From Leucobacter sp. Ag1 (GTDB lineage: Bacteria; Actinomycetota; Actinomycetes; Actinomycetales; Microbacteriaceae), in the NCBI RefSeq assembly GCF_000980875.1, contig NZ_LAYO01000098.1:1-64000 (forward strand): 64,000 bases of DNA, written 5' to 3'. Every line of letters begins with the position of its first letter. Positions within the stretch are counted from its first letter, which is position 1. Under the pieces are notes generated by a model. The model searched no databases, had not been told where the DNA came from, and saw only the letters and a list, made by a program, of their open reading frames with translations. Shown one piece after another: positions 18,567 through 27,391 of the stretch. The position numbers were made by a program, and so were the translations under genes.

Positions 18567-19244
18567 ATGACTCTCGACCCGGTTCACCAGTCCTCGCTGA
18601 GCGATCAGGTGGTCGACCGGCTCCGCGCCGAGATCGTCGAGGGCCGCTGGCCCCTCGGCGAACGGATCCCGCCCGAGCCCGAACTCGTGGCGGCGCTCGG
18701 CGTCGCCCGAGGCACCCTGCGCGAGGCCCTTCGCGCGCTCCAGTACACCGGAATGATCGAGATCCGCCGCGGCGACGGCACCTTCGTCCGGGCCCGCAGC
18801 GAAGTACCGGGCGCGCTGGCGCGATCCGGAGCGAGCCTCGCGGAGGTCCTCGAGGCGCGCGCCGCACTCGAGCCCGAGCTCGCCCGCCTGGCGGCGATGC
18901 GCGCCGACGCCGACGATCGACGGCGGATCGAGGCCGCACTGCGGGTGCGCGCCGCGGCCGATGACGCGCACTGGGTCGAGGCCGACGTCGCCGTGCACGA
19001 GGCGATCGCGAGCGCCGCCCACAACCCGATCCTGTTCGAGGTCTACACCGCGCTGCTCCCGCGGCTCAGGGAGTCCATGGGAGCGGTGCTGACCCGGGAG
19101 GGCTTCCGCCGCGACGAACCGCGCGGGCACGACGGGGTGCTCGCCGCGATCCGAGCCGGCGACCCGGAGGCCGCGGCGGCGAGCGCACGGGCCAACCTGA
19201 CGGCCACGGCGGAGTGGGATCTCGGGCAATCGCCCGCGGAGTAG
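18567..19244 (+). CDS. FadR-subfamily GntR regulator
   Basis: This 225-residue protein has a GntR winged helix in residues 8-75 (L-S-D-Q-V-V-D-R-L-R-A-E-I, L-G-V-A-R-G-T-L-R-E-A-L-R-A-L, then G-D-G-T-F-V). An all-helical FCD domain follows. The FCD acidic and histidine residues (E-A-D-V-A-V-H near 135, H-D-G-V-L-A-A-I near the end) can bind a metal and a small carboxylate ligand. The divergent exporter and the palindrome between them suggest it regulates that transporter and itself. Confidence 0.9.
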   Translation: MTLDPVHQSSLSDQVVDRLRAEIVEGRWPLGERIPPEPELVAALGVARGTLREALRALQYTGMIEIRRGDGTFVRARSEVPGALARSGASLAEVLEARAALEPELARLAAMRADADDRRRIEAALRVRAAADDAHWVEADVAVHEAIASAAHNPILFEVYTALLPRLRESMGAVLTREGFRRDEPRGHDGVLAAIRAGDPEAAAASARANLTATAEWDLGQSPAE

Positions 19245-19254
19245 GCTCGTTCGC

Positions 19255-20094
19255 ATGATGCCCGCACGATCCCCCATCGACGGTGCTCGCGCGCTCTCGA
19301 CCGCCGCGGTCGCGGGCGTCGCGCGCATGACCGGCTGGCAGCGCGCGCTCGACTGGGCGAACCGTCCGGTGATGGCGCTCTCCGACATGCAGCCGGTCAC
19401 GGCGAACTGGTGGCGGGGTCGCCGGAAGCAGCCGGGCCGGTTCCACTACCTGGCGCTCGGGGACTCGACGGGTCAGGGCATCGGCGCTTCGGTGCCGGGC
19501 CGGAGCTACGTCGGGCAGCTCGCCGACCGCATCGAGGCCGAGCTGGGCGAGCCGATCCGGGTGACGAACCTGTGCGTCTCGGGGGCGACCTCGTTCCTGT
19601 GCGCGCGGGACCAGCTGCCGAAGGCCGTCGAGCCGCTGCGCGAGGCACCTGATCTCGTCACCCTCGACATCGGCGCGAACGACATCGCCGAGTGGGATCC
19701 GGTCGCGTACCACCGCAATCTCTCGCGGATCCTCGACGCGCTCCCGGACCATACGGTGCTGGGCGAGGTCCCCTGCTTCCACCTGCCCTGGAACGACCGC
19801 AAGGTGCACGAGGCGAACGCGATCCTGCGCCGGGTCGCCGAGGCCCGCGGGCTCGCGGTCGTGCCGATCTACGAGGCCACCCGTGCCCGGGGCCTGCGCG
19901 GTATCCTCACGGAGTTCGCCGAGGACGCGTTCCATCCGAACGACCGCGGCTACGAGATCTGGGCCGACGCCTTCTGGCCGACGATCGCGGCCCGCGTCGA
20001 CGCGGTGCGGTCCTCCTCGGCCGAGCGGTTCGGCACGGCCGATCCGTCGGAGTCTTCCGCGACCACCCCCGAACAGCTGGAGCGCAGCGCATGA
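19255..20094 (+). CDS. SGNH/GDSL-family hydrolase
   Basis: This 279-residue protein is a GDSL-type esterase. Block I is L-A-L-G-D-S-T-G-Q-G (nucleophile Ser), block III is G-A-N-D and block V is D-A-F-H-P-N-D-R-G-Y with the Asp and His of the triad. No clear signal peptide is seen, although the N-terminus is Ala-rich. It would hydrolyse an ester or acyl group; the substrate is unknown. It starts 11 bases after the GntR gene, and its stop overlaps the TPR gene by ATGA. Confidence 0.88.
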   Translation: MMPARSPIDGARALSTAAVAGVARMTGWQRALDWANRPVMALSDMQPVTANWWRGRRKQPGRFHYLALGDSTGQGIGASVPGRSYVGQLADRIEAELGEPIRVTNLCVSGATSFLCARDQLPKAVEPLREAPDLVTLDIGANDIAEWDPVAYHRNLSRILDALPDHTVLGEVPCFHLPWNDRKVHEANAILRRVAEARGLAVVPIYEATRARGLRGILTEFAEDAFHPNDRGYEIWADAFWPTIAARVDAVRSSSAERFGTADPSESSATTPEQLERSA

Positions 20095-20603
20095 GCACCG
20101 GAACGCACGACGACTGGCAGGACCGCGTCGACGCGGTCTGGAACGATGCGGACGCCGACGAGGCGACCGTGATCGAGCGGATCGCGGCCCTCGCCGCGGA
20201 GCTCCCCGCTGAGGATCCGCGCGGGCCGTTCGAACTCGGCGGAGCCTTCGATTCGGGCGGCCGCGAGGCCGAAGCGGCCGAGCAGTACGCGCGAGCGGTC
20301 GAGCTCGGTCTGGCGGGTGACGCGCGCGCCCAGCTCGACATCCAGTACGCGTCGACCCTGCGCAACCTGGGCCGCTTCGACGAGGCGGTCGCGATGCTCC
20401 GCGAGTCCGAGCGGGACCCCGAGCTCGGCGCGTCGACCGACGCGTTCCTCGCGCTCGCGCTGCACTCGGCCGGTCGCCCGGACGAGGCGCTCGCGGTCGC
20501 GATCGAGGCGCTGATCCCGACGCTCCCCCGCTACCAGCGCTCCCTGCGCGGCTACGCCGCGGAATTGCGGTCCGGCGCCGCTGGCGCGCCCGCCGGCGAC
20601 TGA
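20091..20603 (+). CDS. Tetratricopeptide-repeat protein
   Basis: This 170-residue protein is a small helical-repeat protein, apparently of the TPR_5 type. Repeated pairs such as R-E-A-E-A-A-E-Q-Y-A-R-A-V-E-L and L-R-N-L-G-R-F-D-E-A-V-A-M-L are visible between residues 45 and 150. The N-terminal part (W-Q-D-R-V-D-A-V-W) is conserved in actinobacterial relatives. No enzymatic motif is seen and it probably mediates protein contacts. The ATG at 20091 overlaps the hydrolase stop, indicating coupling. Confidence 0.85.
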   Translation: MSTGTHDDWQDRVDAVWNDADADEATVIERIAALAAELPAEDPRGPFELGGAFDSGGREAEAAEQYARAVELGLAGDARAQLDIQYASTLRNLGRFDEAVAMLRESERDPELGASTDAFLALALHSAGRPDEALAVAIEALIPTLPRYQRSLRGYAAELRSGAAGAPAGD

Positions 20604-20607
20604 GCGC

Positions 20608-21795
20608 TCAGCCGGCGAGACCGCGTAGCGCCGTCGCGGTGAGCGCGCGCGAGCTCGACGGGTGGAACATCCCGGCGAGCACGTCGCGGTAGAGTCGCGC
20701 GAGTTCGGAATCCGCTTGGAAGCCGCTCGCCCCCGACGCCCGCATGGCGGCGTCGACCGCGCGGCGGGCCTCGTCGGTGACGCGGTTCTTCGCGGCGGCG
20801 AGCGCGAGGAACCAGTCGTCCCGGGAGCGCTGCCCGTCGACGTCGCGGGCGAGGAGCTCGATCGCGTCGAGCGACGCCCGGTGGTCGAGCACTGCCGCCG
20901 CGAGACGGGTGCCGGTGTCGGGGTCGTCGAGGCGGATTCCGTCGCCGTCGCCGGCCGGGCGCCGGGCCGCCGCGGTCGCGAGCTCGAGCGCCCGGTCGGC
21001 GAGGCCCGCGTACACCGAGGCGGTCAGCAGCGAGAACGACGAGAAGATGCCGAGCACGAGCGGCTGCGCGCCGTCGAACGGCGCGAAGCGGGCGGCCACG
21101 TCGGCTTCGGCGACCCGGACCCGGTCGAGCCGGGTGGTCCAGCTCTGCGTCGCGCGCATGCCGAGCGGGTTCCAGGTGCCGGGGTGCTCGATGCGCCCCT
21201 CGCTCAGTCCTGCGGAGGCCTGCTCGGGGGAACGGACTCCGACGGCGTCACGGCGGACGAAGCCGAACATCAGCTCGGGATCCTCCCCGGGCGCCTCGCT
21301 GCGGGCGTGCAGGCCGAGCCGGGTCCAGACCGGCGAGAGGGTCGTGAAGATCTTGGTGCCCGAGACGAGGTAGCCGGCGCCGTCGCGCTCGGCGGTCGCG
21401 CGGGCGTCCATCAGCACCGCGTCGTTGCCGGCCTCCGAGACGCCGAAGGCGAAGACCTCGCCCGCCGCCGCGTCGCGCAGCACCCAGTCGAGGCTCGTGT
21501 CGCCGCGATCGTGCAGGAAGCGGGCGACCTGCACCCAGACGAGGTGCATGTTCGCCCCGAGCGCCGTCGCCGGGGCGTGGGCGGCGAGGCGTCGCTGCGC
21601 GCGCAGCAGCTGCTCGAGCCCGAGACCGGCACCGCCCAGTTCGACGGGAACCGCGGCCGCGAGATACCCGGATCCTCGCAGCTCGTCGAAGTCCTCGGCG
21701 AAGAAGCGGTTGTCGGCGTCGAAGCCGGCCGCCCGTTCGCGGAACCGCCGGAGCATCGGGGCGGGCAGGAGGTCGTCGATCGTCTGAGCGCTCAC
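20608..21795 (-). CDS. Acyl-CoA dehydrogenase-like flavoprotein
   Basis: This 395-residue protein has the three-part acyl-CoA dehydrogenase fold: an N-terminal helical domain (V-P-V-E-L-G-G-A-G-L near residue 50), a central beta domain (F-G-V-S-E-A-G-N-D then S-G-T-K-I-F-T-T-L) and a C-terminal helical bundle. The usual catalytic Glu motif is not obvious. This recalls the flavin monooxygenase or desulfurase branch (DszC/HsaA-like), so dehydrogenation of an acyl-CoA should not be assumed. It is convergent with the TPR gene, with only 4 bp between stops. Confidence 0.82.
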   Translation of the reverse strand: MSAQTIDDLLPAPMLRRFRERAAGFDADNRFFAEDFDELRGSGYLAAAVPVELGGAGLGLEQLLRAQRRLAAHAPATALGANMHLVWVQVARFLHDRGDTSLDWVLRDAAAGEVFAFGVSEAGNDAVLMDARATAERDGAGYLVSGTKIFTTLSPVWTRLGLHARSEAPGEDPELMFGFVRRDAVGVRSPEQASAGLSEGRIEHPGTWNPLGMRATQSWTTRLDRVRVAEADVAARFAPFDGAQPLVLGIFSSFSLLTASVYAGLADRALELATAAARRPAGDGDGIRLDDPDTGTRLAAAVLDHRASLDAIELLARDVDGQRSRDDWFLALAAAKNRVTDEARRAVDAAMRASGASGFQADSELARLYRDVLAGMFHPSSSRALTATALRGLAG

Positions 21796-21825
21796 GATCT
21801 CAGCCTACGCCGGGGTGGGCGGGCA

Positions 21826-21868
21826 CCCCGTCATCCTGCGACTCGCAAGCTCGCGCAGGATGACGGGG
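21826..21868. terminator. 15-bp inverted repeat, terminator or REP-like element
   Basis: CCCCGTCATCCTGCG (21826-21840) pairs perfectly with 21854-21868 around a 13-base loop. It lies between two minus-strand genes and can terminate phoH transcription. Its sequence style also resembles dispersed repetitive palindromes. Confidence 0.6.
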
Positions 21869-21881
21869 CCGGCTCCCGCCC

Positions 21882-23252
21882 TCAGTCCTCCAGCAGTTCG
21901 GTGACGAGCGCGGCGATGTCGCTGCGCTCCGATCGGGTGAGGGTCACGTGCCCGAACAGGGGGTTGCCCTTCAGCTTCTCGATCACCGCGGCGATGCCGT
22001 CGTGGCGGCCGACCCGCAGGTTGTCGCGCTGCGCGACGTCGTGCGTGAGCACGACGCGGGAGCGCTGCCCGATGCGGCTCAGCATGGTGAGCAGCACGTT
22101 GCGCTCGAGCGACTGCGCCTCGTCTACGATCACGAAGGCGTCGTGCAGGGAGCGTCCGCGGATGTGGGTCAGCGGCAGCACCTCCACGATGCCCCGCGCC
22201 TCGACCTCGTCGAGCACGTTCTGCGAGACGATCGAGCCGAGGGTGTCGAACACCGCCTGCCCCCAGGGGCCCATCTTCTCCTGCTGATCGCCGGGCAGGT
22301 AGCCGAGCTCCTGGCCGCCGACCGCGTAGAGCGGCCGGAACACCATCACCTTGCGGTGCTGCTGCCGCTCGACCACGGCCTCGAGCCCCGCCGCGAGCGC
22401 GAGCGCCGACTTGCCGGTGCCGGCGCGTCCCCCGAGCGAGACGATCCCGACCGACTGGTCGAGCAGCAGGTCGATCGCGAGCCGCTGCTCGGCGCTGCGG
22501 CCGTGCAGCCCGAAGACCTCCCGGTCGCCCCGGACGAGACGGACGGCGCCCTCGCGCCCATCGACCCGGCCGAGCGCGGATCCCCGCGGCGAGGTGATCA
22601 CGAGCCCGGTGCCGAAGGGCAGCTCGCGCGCCTCCGCGACGCCGTCGAGCCGCTCCGCGTCCCACAGGTCCGCCATGCGCTCGTCGTCGAGCTCGAGCTC
22701 GGCGATGCCCGTGTACGCGTCGTCGTGCGCGAGCTCGGCCCGGTACTCCTCGGCTCCGAGCCCGATCGCAGCGGCCTTCACCCGCATGGGGAGGTCCTTC
22801 GAGACGACGGTCACGTCGAGCCCCTCGGCCGCCAGGTTCTGCGCGACGGCGAGGATCCGGGTGTCGTTGTCGCCGAGCCGCATACCGCTCGGCAGCGTCT
22901 GCTGGTCCGAGTGGTTGAGCTCGACCCGCAGGGTACCGCCCTGGTCGCCGACGGGGACCGGGAAGTCGAGCCGCAGGTGCTGCTCGCGCAGCCCGTCGAG
23001 CAGTCGGAGCGCGCGCCTCGCGAAGAAGCCGATCTCGGGATCGTGCCGCTTCTTCTCGAGTTCGGTGATCACCACGACCGGGAGCACGACCGCATGCTCC
23101 GCGAATCGGAAGAGCGCGCCGGGATCGCTCAGCAGGACCGAGGTGTCGAGCACGTAGGTGCGCTCGGCCTGCGGCAACCGCTCGTGCGTGTCGGCCGCGG
23201 GTGCTTCCGCGGTCCGGACGGCGTCGGCGCTGGTGGAGTGGATTTCGGCCAC
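21882..23252 (-). CDS. PIN-PhoH family ATPase/RNase (PhoH2-like)
   Basis: This 456-residue protein joins an N-terminal PIN domain (D36 in [11 protein letters not shown], then I-T-E-L-E-K-K) to a C-terminal PhoH ATPase. Walker A is G-R-A-G-T-G-K-S and Walker B is V-I-V-D-E-A-Q. Actinobacterial proteins of this architecture (PhoH2) are described as sequence-specific RNA helicase/RNases linked to toxin-antitoxin-like modules. The GTG at 23252 has GGGAG upstream. No separate antitoxin-like short gene is seen next to it. Confidence 0.93.
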   Translation of the reverse strand: MAEIHSTSADAVRTAEAPAADTHERLPQAERTYVLDTSVLLSDPGALFRFAEHAVVLPVVVITELEKKRHDPEIGFFARRALRLLDGLREQHLRLDFPVPVGDQGGTLRVELNHSDQQTLPSGMRLGDNDTRILAVAQNLAAEGLDVTVVSKDLPMRVKAAAIGLGAEEYRAELAHDDAYTGIAELELDDERMADLWDAERLDGVAEARELPFGTGLVITSPRGSALGRVDGREGAVRLVRGDREVFGLHGRSAEQRLAIDLLLDQSVGIVSLGGRAGTGKSALALAAGLEAVVERQQHRKVMVFRPLYAVGGQELGYLPGDQQEKMGPWGQAVFDTLGSIVSQNVLDEVEARGIVEVLPLTHIRGRSLHDAFVIVDEAQSLERNVLLTMLSRIGQRSRVVLTHDVAQRDNLRVGRHDGIAAVIEKLKGNPLFGHVTLTRSERSDIAALVTELLED

Positions 23253-23621
23253 GGGGGCTCCCTTGCTCGGGGATCTGCGGATCCCGTCTGCGCGGAGGCC
23301 GTTGCCACCGAGGGGGAATTGGCCTCCTCGACCGGGCGCTTTGCCCGATGCACCACACAGTACGCTCGTACGCCGCGAAGCCGCTCCACGACACGCATCG
23401 CGCCGGGTGAACGTTTCGAGTCCGGGGCGCGTCCGGAGCGCGAACGGCGGACTTCGCCGCCACGCTCGCGACCCGGCGGATCGCCTGCGCGTACGTATCC
23501 CACAACCGTGCCCGGAGACGGCTGGGAATCAGATATTCTGTCGTGGTTGCGCTCCCCGCACCGCATCAGGTCGCGGCGGGCGCGTCACACCGACGACACG
23601 CACACAGAAACGGGGTCCTCC
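23253..23621. other. Divergent intergenic region, phoH/mtnA
   Basis: This 369-bp stretch has no convincing gene. Toward mtnA a weak -10-like TATTCT lies at 23534-23539 without a recognisable -35, which would leave a leader of about 75 bases. I searched by eye for an S-box or SAM-type riboswitch before mtnA and saw none. Confidence 0.5.
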
Positions 23622-24665
23622 GTGCGCACGATCGACTGGATCGATGGAGCCATCGAACTGATCGACCAGACGCTCCTTCCGCATCAGGTGGAGGTGCACC
23701 GCGTCACCGAACTGCCCGAGTTGATCGACGACATCAAGCGGTTGGCCGTGCGCGGGGCTCCCGCCCTCGGCGTCGCCGGTGCTCTGGGCGTCGCGCTGAT
23801 CGCCGCGAGCGTGCAGCGCTCGGGCGGCGATGAGGAGCTCGACACCGTCGAGGTCCGCCGGCAGGCGGCGCTGCTGCGCGAGGCGCGCCCCACCGCGGTG
23901 AACCTGTCGTGGGGCGTCGACCGTGCGCTCACCGCACTCGACGCGGGCGCCGACGCCGTGCTCGAAGAGGCCCTCCGGATCCGCGACGAGGACATCGCCG
24001 CGTGCATCTCGATGGGCCTGTACGGCGCCGACCTGACGCGCGAGCTCACCGGCAAGGACCGGGTCCGCGTCATGACCATCTGCAACACGGGCAGCCTCGC
24101 CACGGTCGAGCGCGGCACCGCGCTCGGTGTGATCCAGACGCTGCTCGAGCAGGGCTCCCTCGAAGAGGCGTTCCCGCTCGAGACCCGTCCGCTGCTGCAG
24201 GGCGCCCGCCTCACCGCGTGGGAGCTGCAGCGCATGGACGCACCGTTCCGCCTGCTCGTCGACTCGGCCGGTCCGTTCCTGCTCTCGCGCGGGATCGCCG
24301 ACGCCGTGTTCATCGGCGCCGACCGCATCGCCGCGAACGGCGACACGGCCAACAAGGTCGGATCCTTCTCGCTCGCCCTCGCAGCGAAGCACGCCGGGGT
24401 CCCCTTCATCGTGGTCGCGCCCGAGTCCACGGTCGACATGAGCACCGCGAGCGGCGCCGATATCGAGATCGAGGACCGCGGCGTGGACGAGGTCGCCGGC
24501 TTCGGCGGCGTCCGCACGGCCCCCGAGGGCATCGCGGCCGTCAACCCGGCCTTCGACGTCACCCCGAACGAACTGATCACTGCGATCGTCACCGAGCGCC
24601 GGGTCATTCTCCCGGGCCGCGGCGAGACCCTGCGGGACACCCCGCTGGGCGAGCTGCGCGCCTGA
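23622..24665 (+). CDS. mtnA: 5-methylthioribose-1-phosphate isomerase (MtnA family)
   Basis: MtnA converts methylthioribose-1-phosphate to the ribulose form in methionine salvage. Relatives also accept 5-deoxyribose-1-phosphate and ribose-1-phosphate. The 347-residue protein has R-G-A-P-A (44-48), the catalytic Cys154 in T-I-C-N-T-G and the catalytic Asp234 in I-G-A-D-R-I-A-A-N-G-D. The GTG at 23622 gives the normal start (V-R-T-I-D-W). No mtnB, mtnK or mtnD gene is nearby, so the product fate is unclear. The lipoprotein of a nucleoside ABC importer follows after 24 bases, and a deaminase and phosphorylase that could make its substrate lie 13 kb downstream. Confidence 0.92.
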   Translation: MRTIDWIDGAIELIDQTLLPHQVEVHRVTELPELIDDIKRLAVRGAPALGVAGALGVALIAASVQRSGGDEELDTVEVRRQAALLREARPTAVNLSWGVDRALTALDAGADAVLEEALRIRDEDIAACISMGLYGADLTRELTGKDRVRVMTICNTGSLATVERGTALGVIQTLLEQGSLEEAFPLETRPLLQGARLTAWELQRMDAPFRLLVDSAGPFLLSRGIADAVFIGADRIAANGDTANKVGSFSLALAAKHAGVPFIVVAPESTVDMSTASGADIEIEDRGVDEVAGFGGVRTAPEGIAAVNPAFDVTPNELITAIVTERRVILPGRGETLRDTPLGELRA

Positions 24666-24689
24666 ACCATGCAACGAAAGGAACCCTGC

Positions 24690-25742
24690 ATGTTCTTCAC
24701 CAAGCGCCGCGCCACTGCGGCTCTCGTCGCCGGCGCCGCCGCCGGCGCCCTGCTGCTGAGCGGCTGCTCGGGCAACGCCACCGATTCGGGGAGCTCCTCG
24801 GCCGACGGCCCCTCGTTCGTCTACATCACGAGCGATCCCATCGGTCAGAACGAGTTCCTCAAGTCGGGTAAGACCGGCATCGAGAAGGTCGCGAAGGACA
24901 ACGACGGCACCGCGAAGACCTTCGAGTCGAAGGACGAGGCGAACCGCCGCTCGAACCTCGAGTCGGCCGTCGCGCAGCAGCCGAAGGTCATCGTCATGCT
25001 GGGCTTCCAGTTCGGCGACATGGCGAAGGAGTTCGCCACGCAGTACCCCGAGCAGAAGTTCCTGCTGATCGACACCACCGTCGAGAACGCGCCGAAGAAC
25101 CTCTACCAGGCGACCTTCCGCGAGCAGGAGCCCTCGTACCTCCTCGGTTACGAGGCCGGCCTCCTGACCAAGACCAACACCGTCGGCTCGGTGCTGTCGC
25201 TCGACATCCCGCTGCTCAAGAAGTACTCGGGCGGCTTCGACGAGGGCGCCAAGGCGGCCAAGCCGAGCGTCAAGACCGTCGCACCGCAGATCATCGGCGG
25301 CGACAACCCGTTCGCCGACACCGCGCGCGCCAAGGAGCAGGCGATCGCGTTCGCCGGCACCGGCGCCGACCAGGTGTTCGCCGTGGGCGCGGCCGCCAAC
25401 GGCGGCATCTTCGACGCCGCGAAGGAGAAGAACTTCTTCGCCTACGGCGTCGACGCGAACCAGTGCCAGATGGCCCCGGGCAACGTGGTCGACGGCACCG
25501 TCAAGGCGGTCGACAAGGTCGTCGAGACCGTCGTCGGCGAGATCATCGACGGCAAGAGCACTGCCGACGCGACCTCCTCGTTCGGTCTGAAGGAGCAGGG
25601 CATGTCGATCGTCAGCCTCTCCGACGGCGCGAAGGACTCGGGCTGCGTGGTCATGGAGCACGCCGACGTCCTGAAGAAGGTCACCGAGGTGCGCGACCAG
25701 ATCGTCGCCGGCACCATCAAGGTCACCGACCCCACCAAGTAG
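24690..25742 (+). CDS. BMP/PnrA-family nucleoside-binding lipoprotein
   Basis: This 350-residue lipoprotein is the extracytoplasmic receptor of the ABC importer encoded downstream. The lipobox is L-S-G-C with Cys26. The BMP fold is indicated by V-Y-I-T-S-D, the D-E-A-N-R-R-S-N-L-E segment, F-R-E-Q-E-P-S-Y-L-L-G-Y-E-A-G and the V-G-A-A-A-N-G-G ligand-loop region. Members of this family (PnrA, BmpA) bind purine nucleosides. The ATG at 24690 has AAAGGA at a good distance; an ATG at 24669 does not. A hairpin follows the stop, which may raise the level of this gene relative to the transporter. Confidence 0.93.
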   Translation: MFFTKRRATAALVAGAAAGALLLSGCSGNATDSGSSSADGPSFVYITSDPIGQNEFLKSGKTGIEKVAKDNDGTAKTFESKDEANRRSNLESAVAQQPKVIVMLGFQFGDMAKEFATQYPEQKFLLIDTTVENAPKNLYQATFREQEPSYLLGYEAGLLTKTNTVGSVLSLDIPLLKKYSGGFDEGAKAAKPSVKTVAPQIIGGDNPFADTARAKEQAIAFAGTGADQVFAVGAAANGGIFDAAKEKNFFAYGVDANQCQMAPGNVVDGTVKAVDKVVETVVGEIIDGKSTADATSSFGLKEQGMSIVSLSDGAKDSGCVVMEHADVLKKVTEVRDQIVAGTIKVTDPTK

Positions 25743-25748
25743 CACGCT

Positions 25749-25780
25749 GCGGCGCCGTTCCTCGCGGGGAACGGCGCCGC
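25749..25780 (+). terminator. Intra-operon hairpin after the binding-protein gene
   Basis: A 13-bp perfect stem (25749-25761 with 25768-25780) and a 6-base loop begin 6 bp after the lipoprotein stop and end 36 bp before the ATPase start. Such hairpins commonly act as partial terminators or 3' stabilisers in binding-protein operons. Confidence 0.65.
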
Positions 25781-25816
25781 TCCGTCATTCAGCACCACCC
25801 CTTCGAAGGAGCGAGC

Positions 25817-27391
25817 ATGATCCCCGAGGTCGAGATGCGCGGCATCACCAAGCGCTTCCCCGGCGTGCTCGCCGACGACGACGTCCACTTCGAGGTCGCC
25901 CCGGGCGAGATCCACGCCCTGATGGGCGAGAACGGCGCCGGCAAGTCGATCCTCATGTCGATGCTCGCCGGCGTCTACCAGCCCGACGAGGGCGAGATCC
26001 TCATCCGCGGCGAGAAGCAGCACTTCGCCTCGCCCCTCGACGCGATCGATGCCGGCATCGGCATGGTCTTCCAGTCGTTCAAGCTCTTCCCCTCCCTCAC
26101 GATCGCCGAGAACGTCGTGTTCCGCAGCGAGCCGACCAAGCGCGGCCTCATCGATCGTCGTGAGGCCAACCGTCTCGTCTCCGAGATCGCCGACCGCTAC
26201 GGCCTCGCCCTCGACCCGGCCGCCCGCGTCGACTCGGTCCCGGTCGGCGTCCTGCAGCGCGTCGAGATCGTGAAGGCGCTCTACCGCGAGGCCAAGGTCC
26301 TCATCCTCGACGAGCCCACCGCCGTGCTCACCCCGCAGGAGACAGAGCGGCTGTTCGACGTGCTCCGCGCGCTCAAGGCCGACGGCCGCACCATCATCCT
26401 CATCACCCACAAGCTGAACGAGGTCATGGCGATCTCCGACCGCGTCACCGTGCTGCGCGACGGCCGCAACGTGGCGCAGCTCGTCACCGCCGACAGCTCC
26501 CCCGCCGAGATCACCCGCCACATGACGGGCCGCGACGTCGACCTCACCACGCCGCCGCCCGCGCAGGAGCCCGGCGACACCGTGCTCGAGGTGCGCGACC
26601 TGACCGTCTCGGGCGACGGCGGCCGCGACAGCGTCGCCGACGCCGCCCTCGCGGTGCGCGCGGGCGAGGTCGTCGGCATCGCGGGCGTCGCGGGCAACGG
26701 CCAGGTCGAGCTCGCCGAGGCGATCATCGGAATGCGGCCGGTCGTGACGGGATCCGTCTCGGTCTCGGGCGTCGATCTGAGCCGCGCTTCGATCGCCGCG
26801 CGGCGCGACGGCGGCATCGCCTACGTGCCCGAGGACCGCCACGCGGTCGGCAGCGCCGGCACGGCCGACGCGATCGACAACCTCGCACTCGGCCACCACC
26901 GCAGCGCCCCGATCATGCGCCGAGGCCTGCTGTCGCGCAGCGCGATGACGGAGCACGCGAAGCGTCTCATCGCCCGTTTCGGCGTCAAGATCGCGAGCCC
27001 GACCACCCCGGTCGGTACGCTCTCGGGCGGCAACCTGCAGAAGGTCGTCGTCGCGCGCGAACTCGACTACCGCTCCCCCGTGCTCGTCGTCGAGCAGCCC
27101 ACCCGCGGCGTCGACATCGGCGCCATCGAGTCGATCCACCGCGAGCTCTGCGAGTACCGCGACGCCGGCGGAGCGCTGCTGCTCATCTCGGCCGAGCTCA
27201 GCGAGATCATGTCGCTCTCGGGCCGCATCCTCGTGATGTTCGAGGGCCGCATCGTCGCCGAGGTGCCCCGCGCCGAGGCCGACGAGGCGCTGCTCGGCCT
27301 CTACATGGCCGGCCACGAGCCCGAGGAACGGCACCGCCCCGCGGGCGCAGCAGTCCGCGTCAGCGGCGCACAGAACGGAGACGCGCAGTGA
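25817..27391 (+). CDS. Double-NBD ABC ATPase of the nucleoside importer
   Basis: This 524-residue protein holds two nucleotide-binding domains, as in YufO/RbsA-like ATPases. NBD1 has Walker A G-E-N-G-A-G-K-S (37-44) and Walker B L-I-L-D-E-P (D165/E166). Its signature reads V-P-V-G-V-L-Q-R-V-E (141-150) in place of the usual L-S-V-G-x-Q-Q-R. NBD2 has the degenerate Walker A G-V-A-G-N-G-Q expected in the family and a normal L-S-G-G-N-L-Q-K (402-409). One ATP site therefore looks intact and the other doubly degenerate. The ATG follows an AAGGAG-like site. The stop overlaps the first permease gene (GTGA). Confidence 0.93.
   Translation: MIPEVEMRGITKRFPGVLADDDVHFEVAPGEIHALMGENGAGKSILMSMLAGVYQPDEGEILIRGEKQHFASPLDAIDAGIGMVFQSFKLFPSLTIAENVVFRSEPTKRGLIDRREANRLVSEIADRYGLALDPAARVDSVPVGVLQRVEIVKALYREAKVLILDEPTAVLTPQETERLFDVLRALKADGRTIILITHKLNEVMAISDRVTVLRDGRNVAQLVTADSSPAEITRHMTGRDVDLTTPPPAQEPGDTVLEVRDLTVSGDGGRDSVADAALAVRAGEVVGIAGVAGNGQVELAEAIIGMRPVVTGSVSVSGVDLSRASIAARRDGGIAYVPEDRHAVGSAGTADAIDNLALGHHRSAPIMRRGLLSRSAMTEHAKRLIARFGVKIASPTTPVGTLSGGNLQKVVVARELDYRSPVLVVEQPTRGVDIGAIESIHRELCEYRDAGGALLLISAELSEIMSLSGRILVMFEGRIVAEVPRAEADEALLGLYMAGHEPEERHRPAGAAVRVSGAQNGDAQ

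Noticed and set aside
23547-23621. Possible SAM-type riboswitch before mtnA
   Set aside because: The leader is short and I could not fold an S-box or SAM-II core from it.
21948-24665. 905-residue plus-strand frame that would extend mtnA upstream
   Set aside because: The extra part lies antisense to phoH and has no conserved pattern. GTG at 23622 starts the MtnA family sequence.
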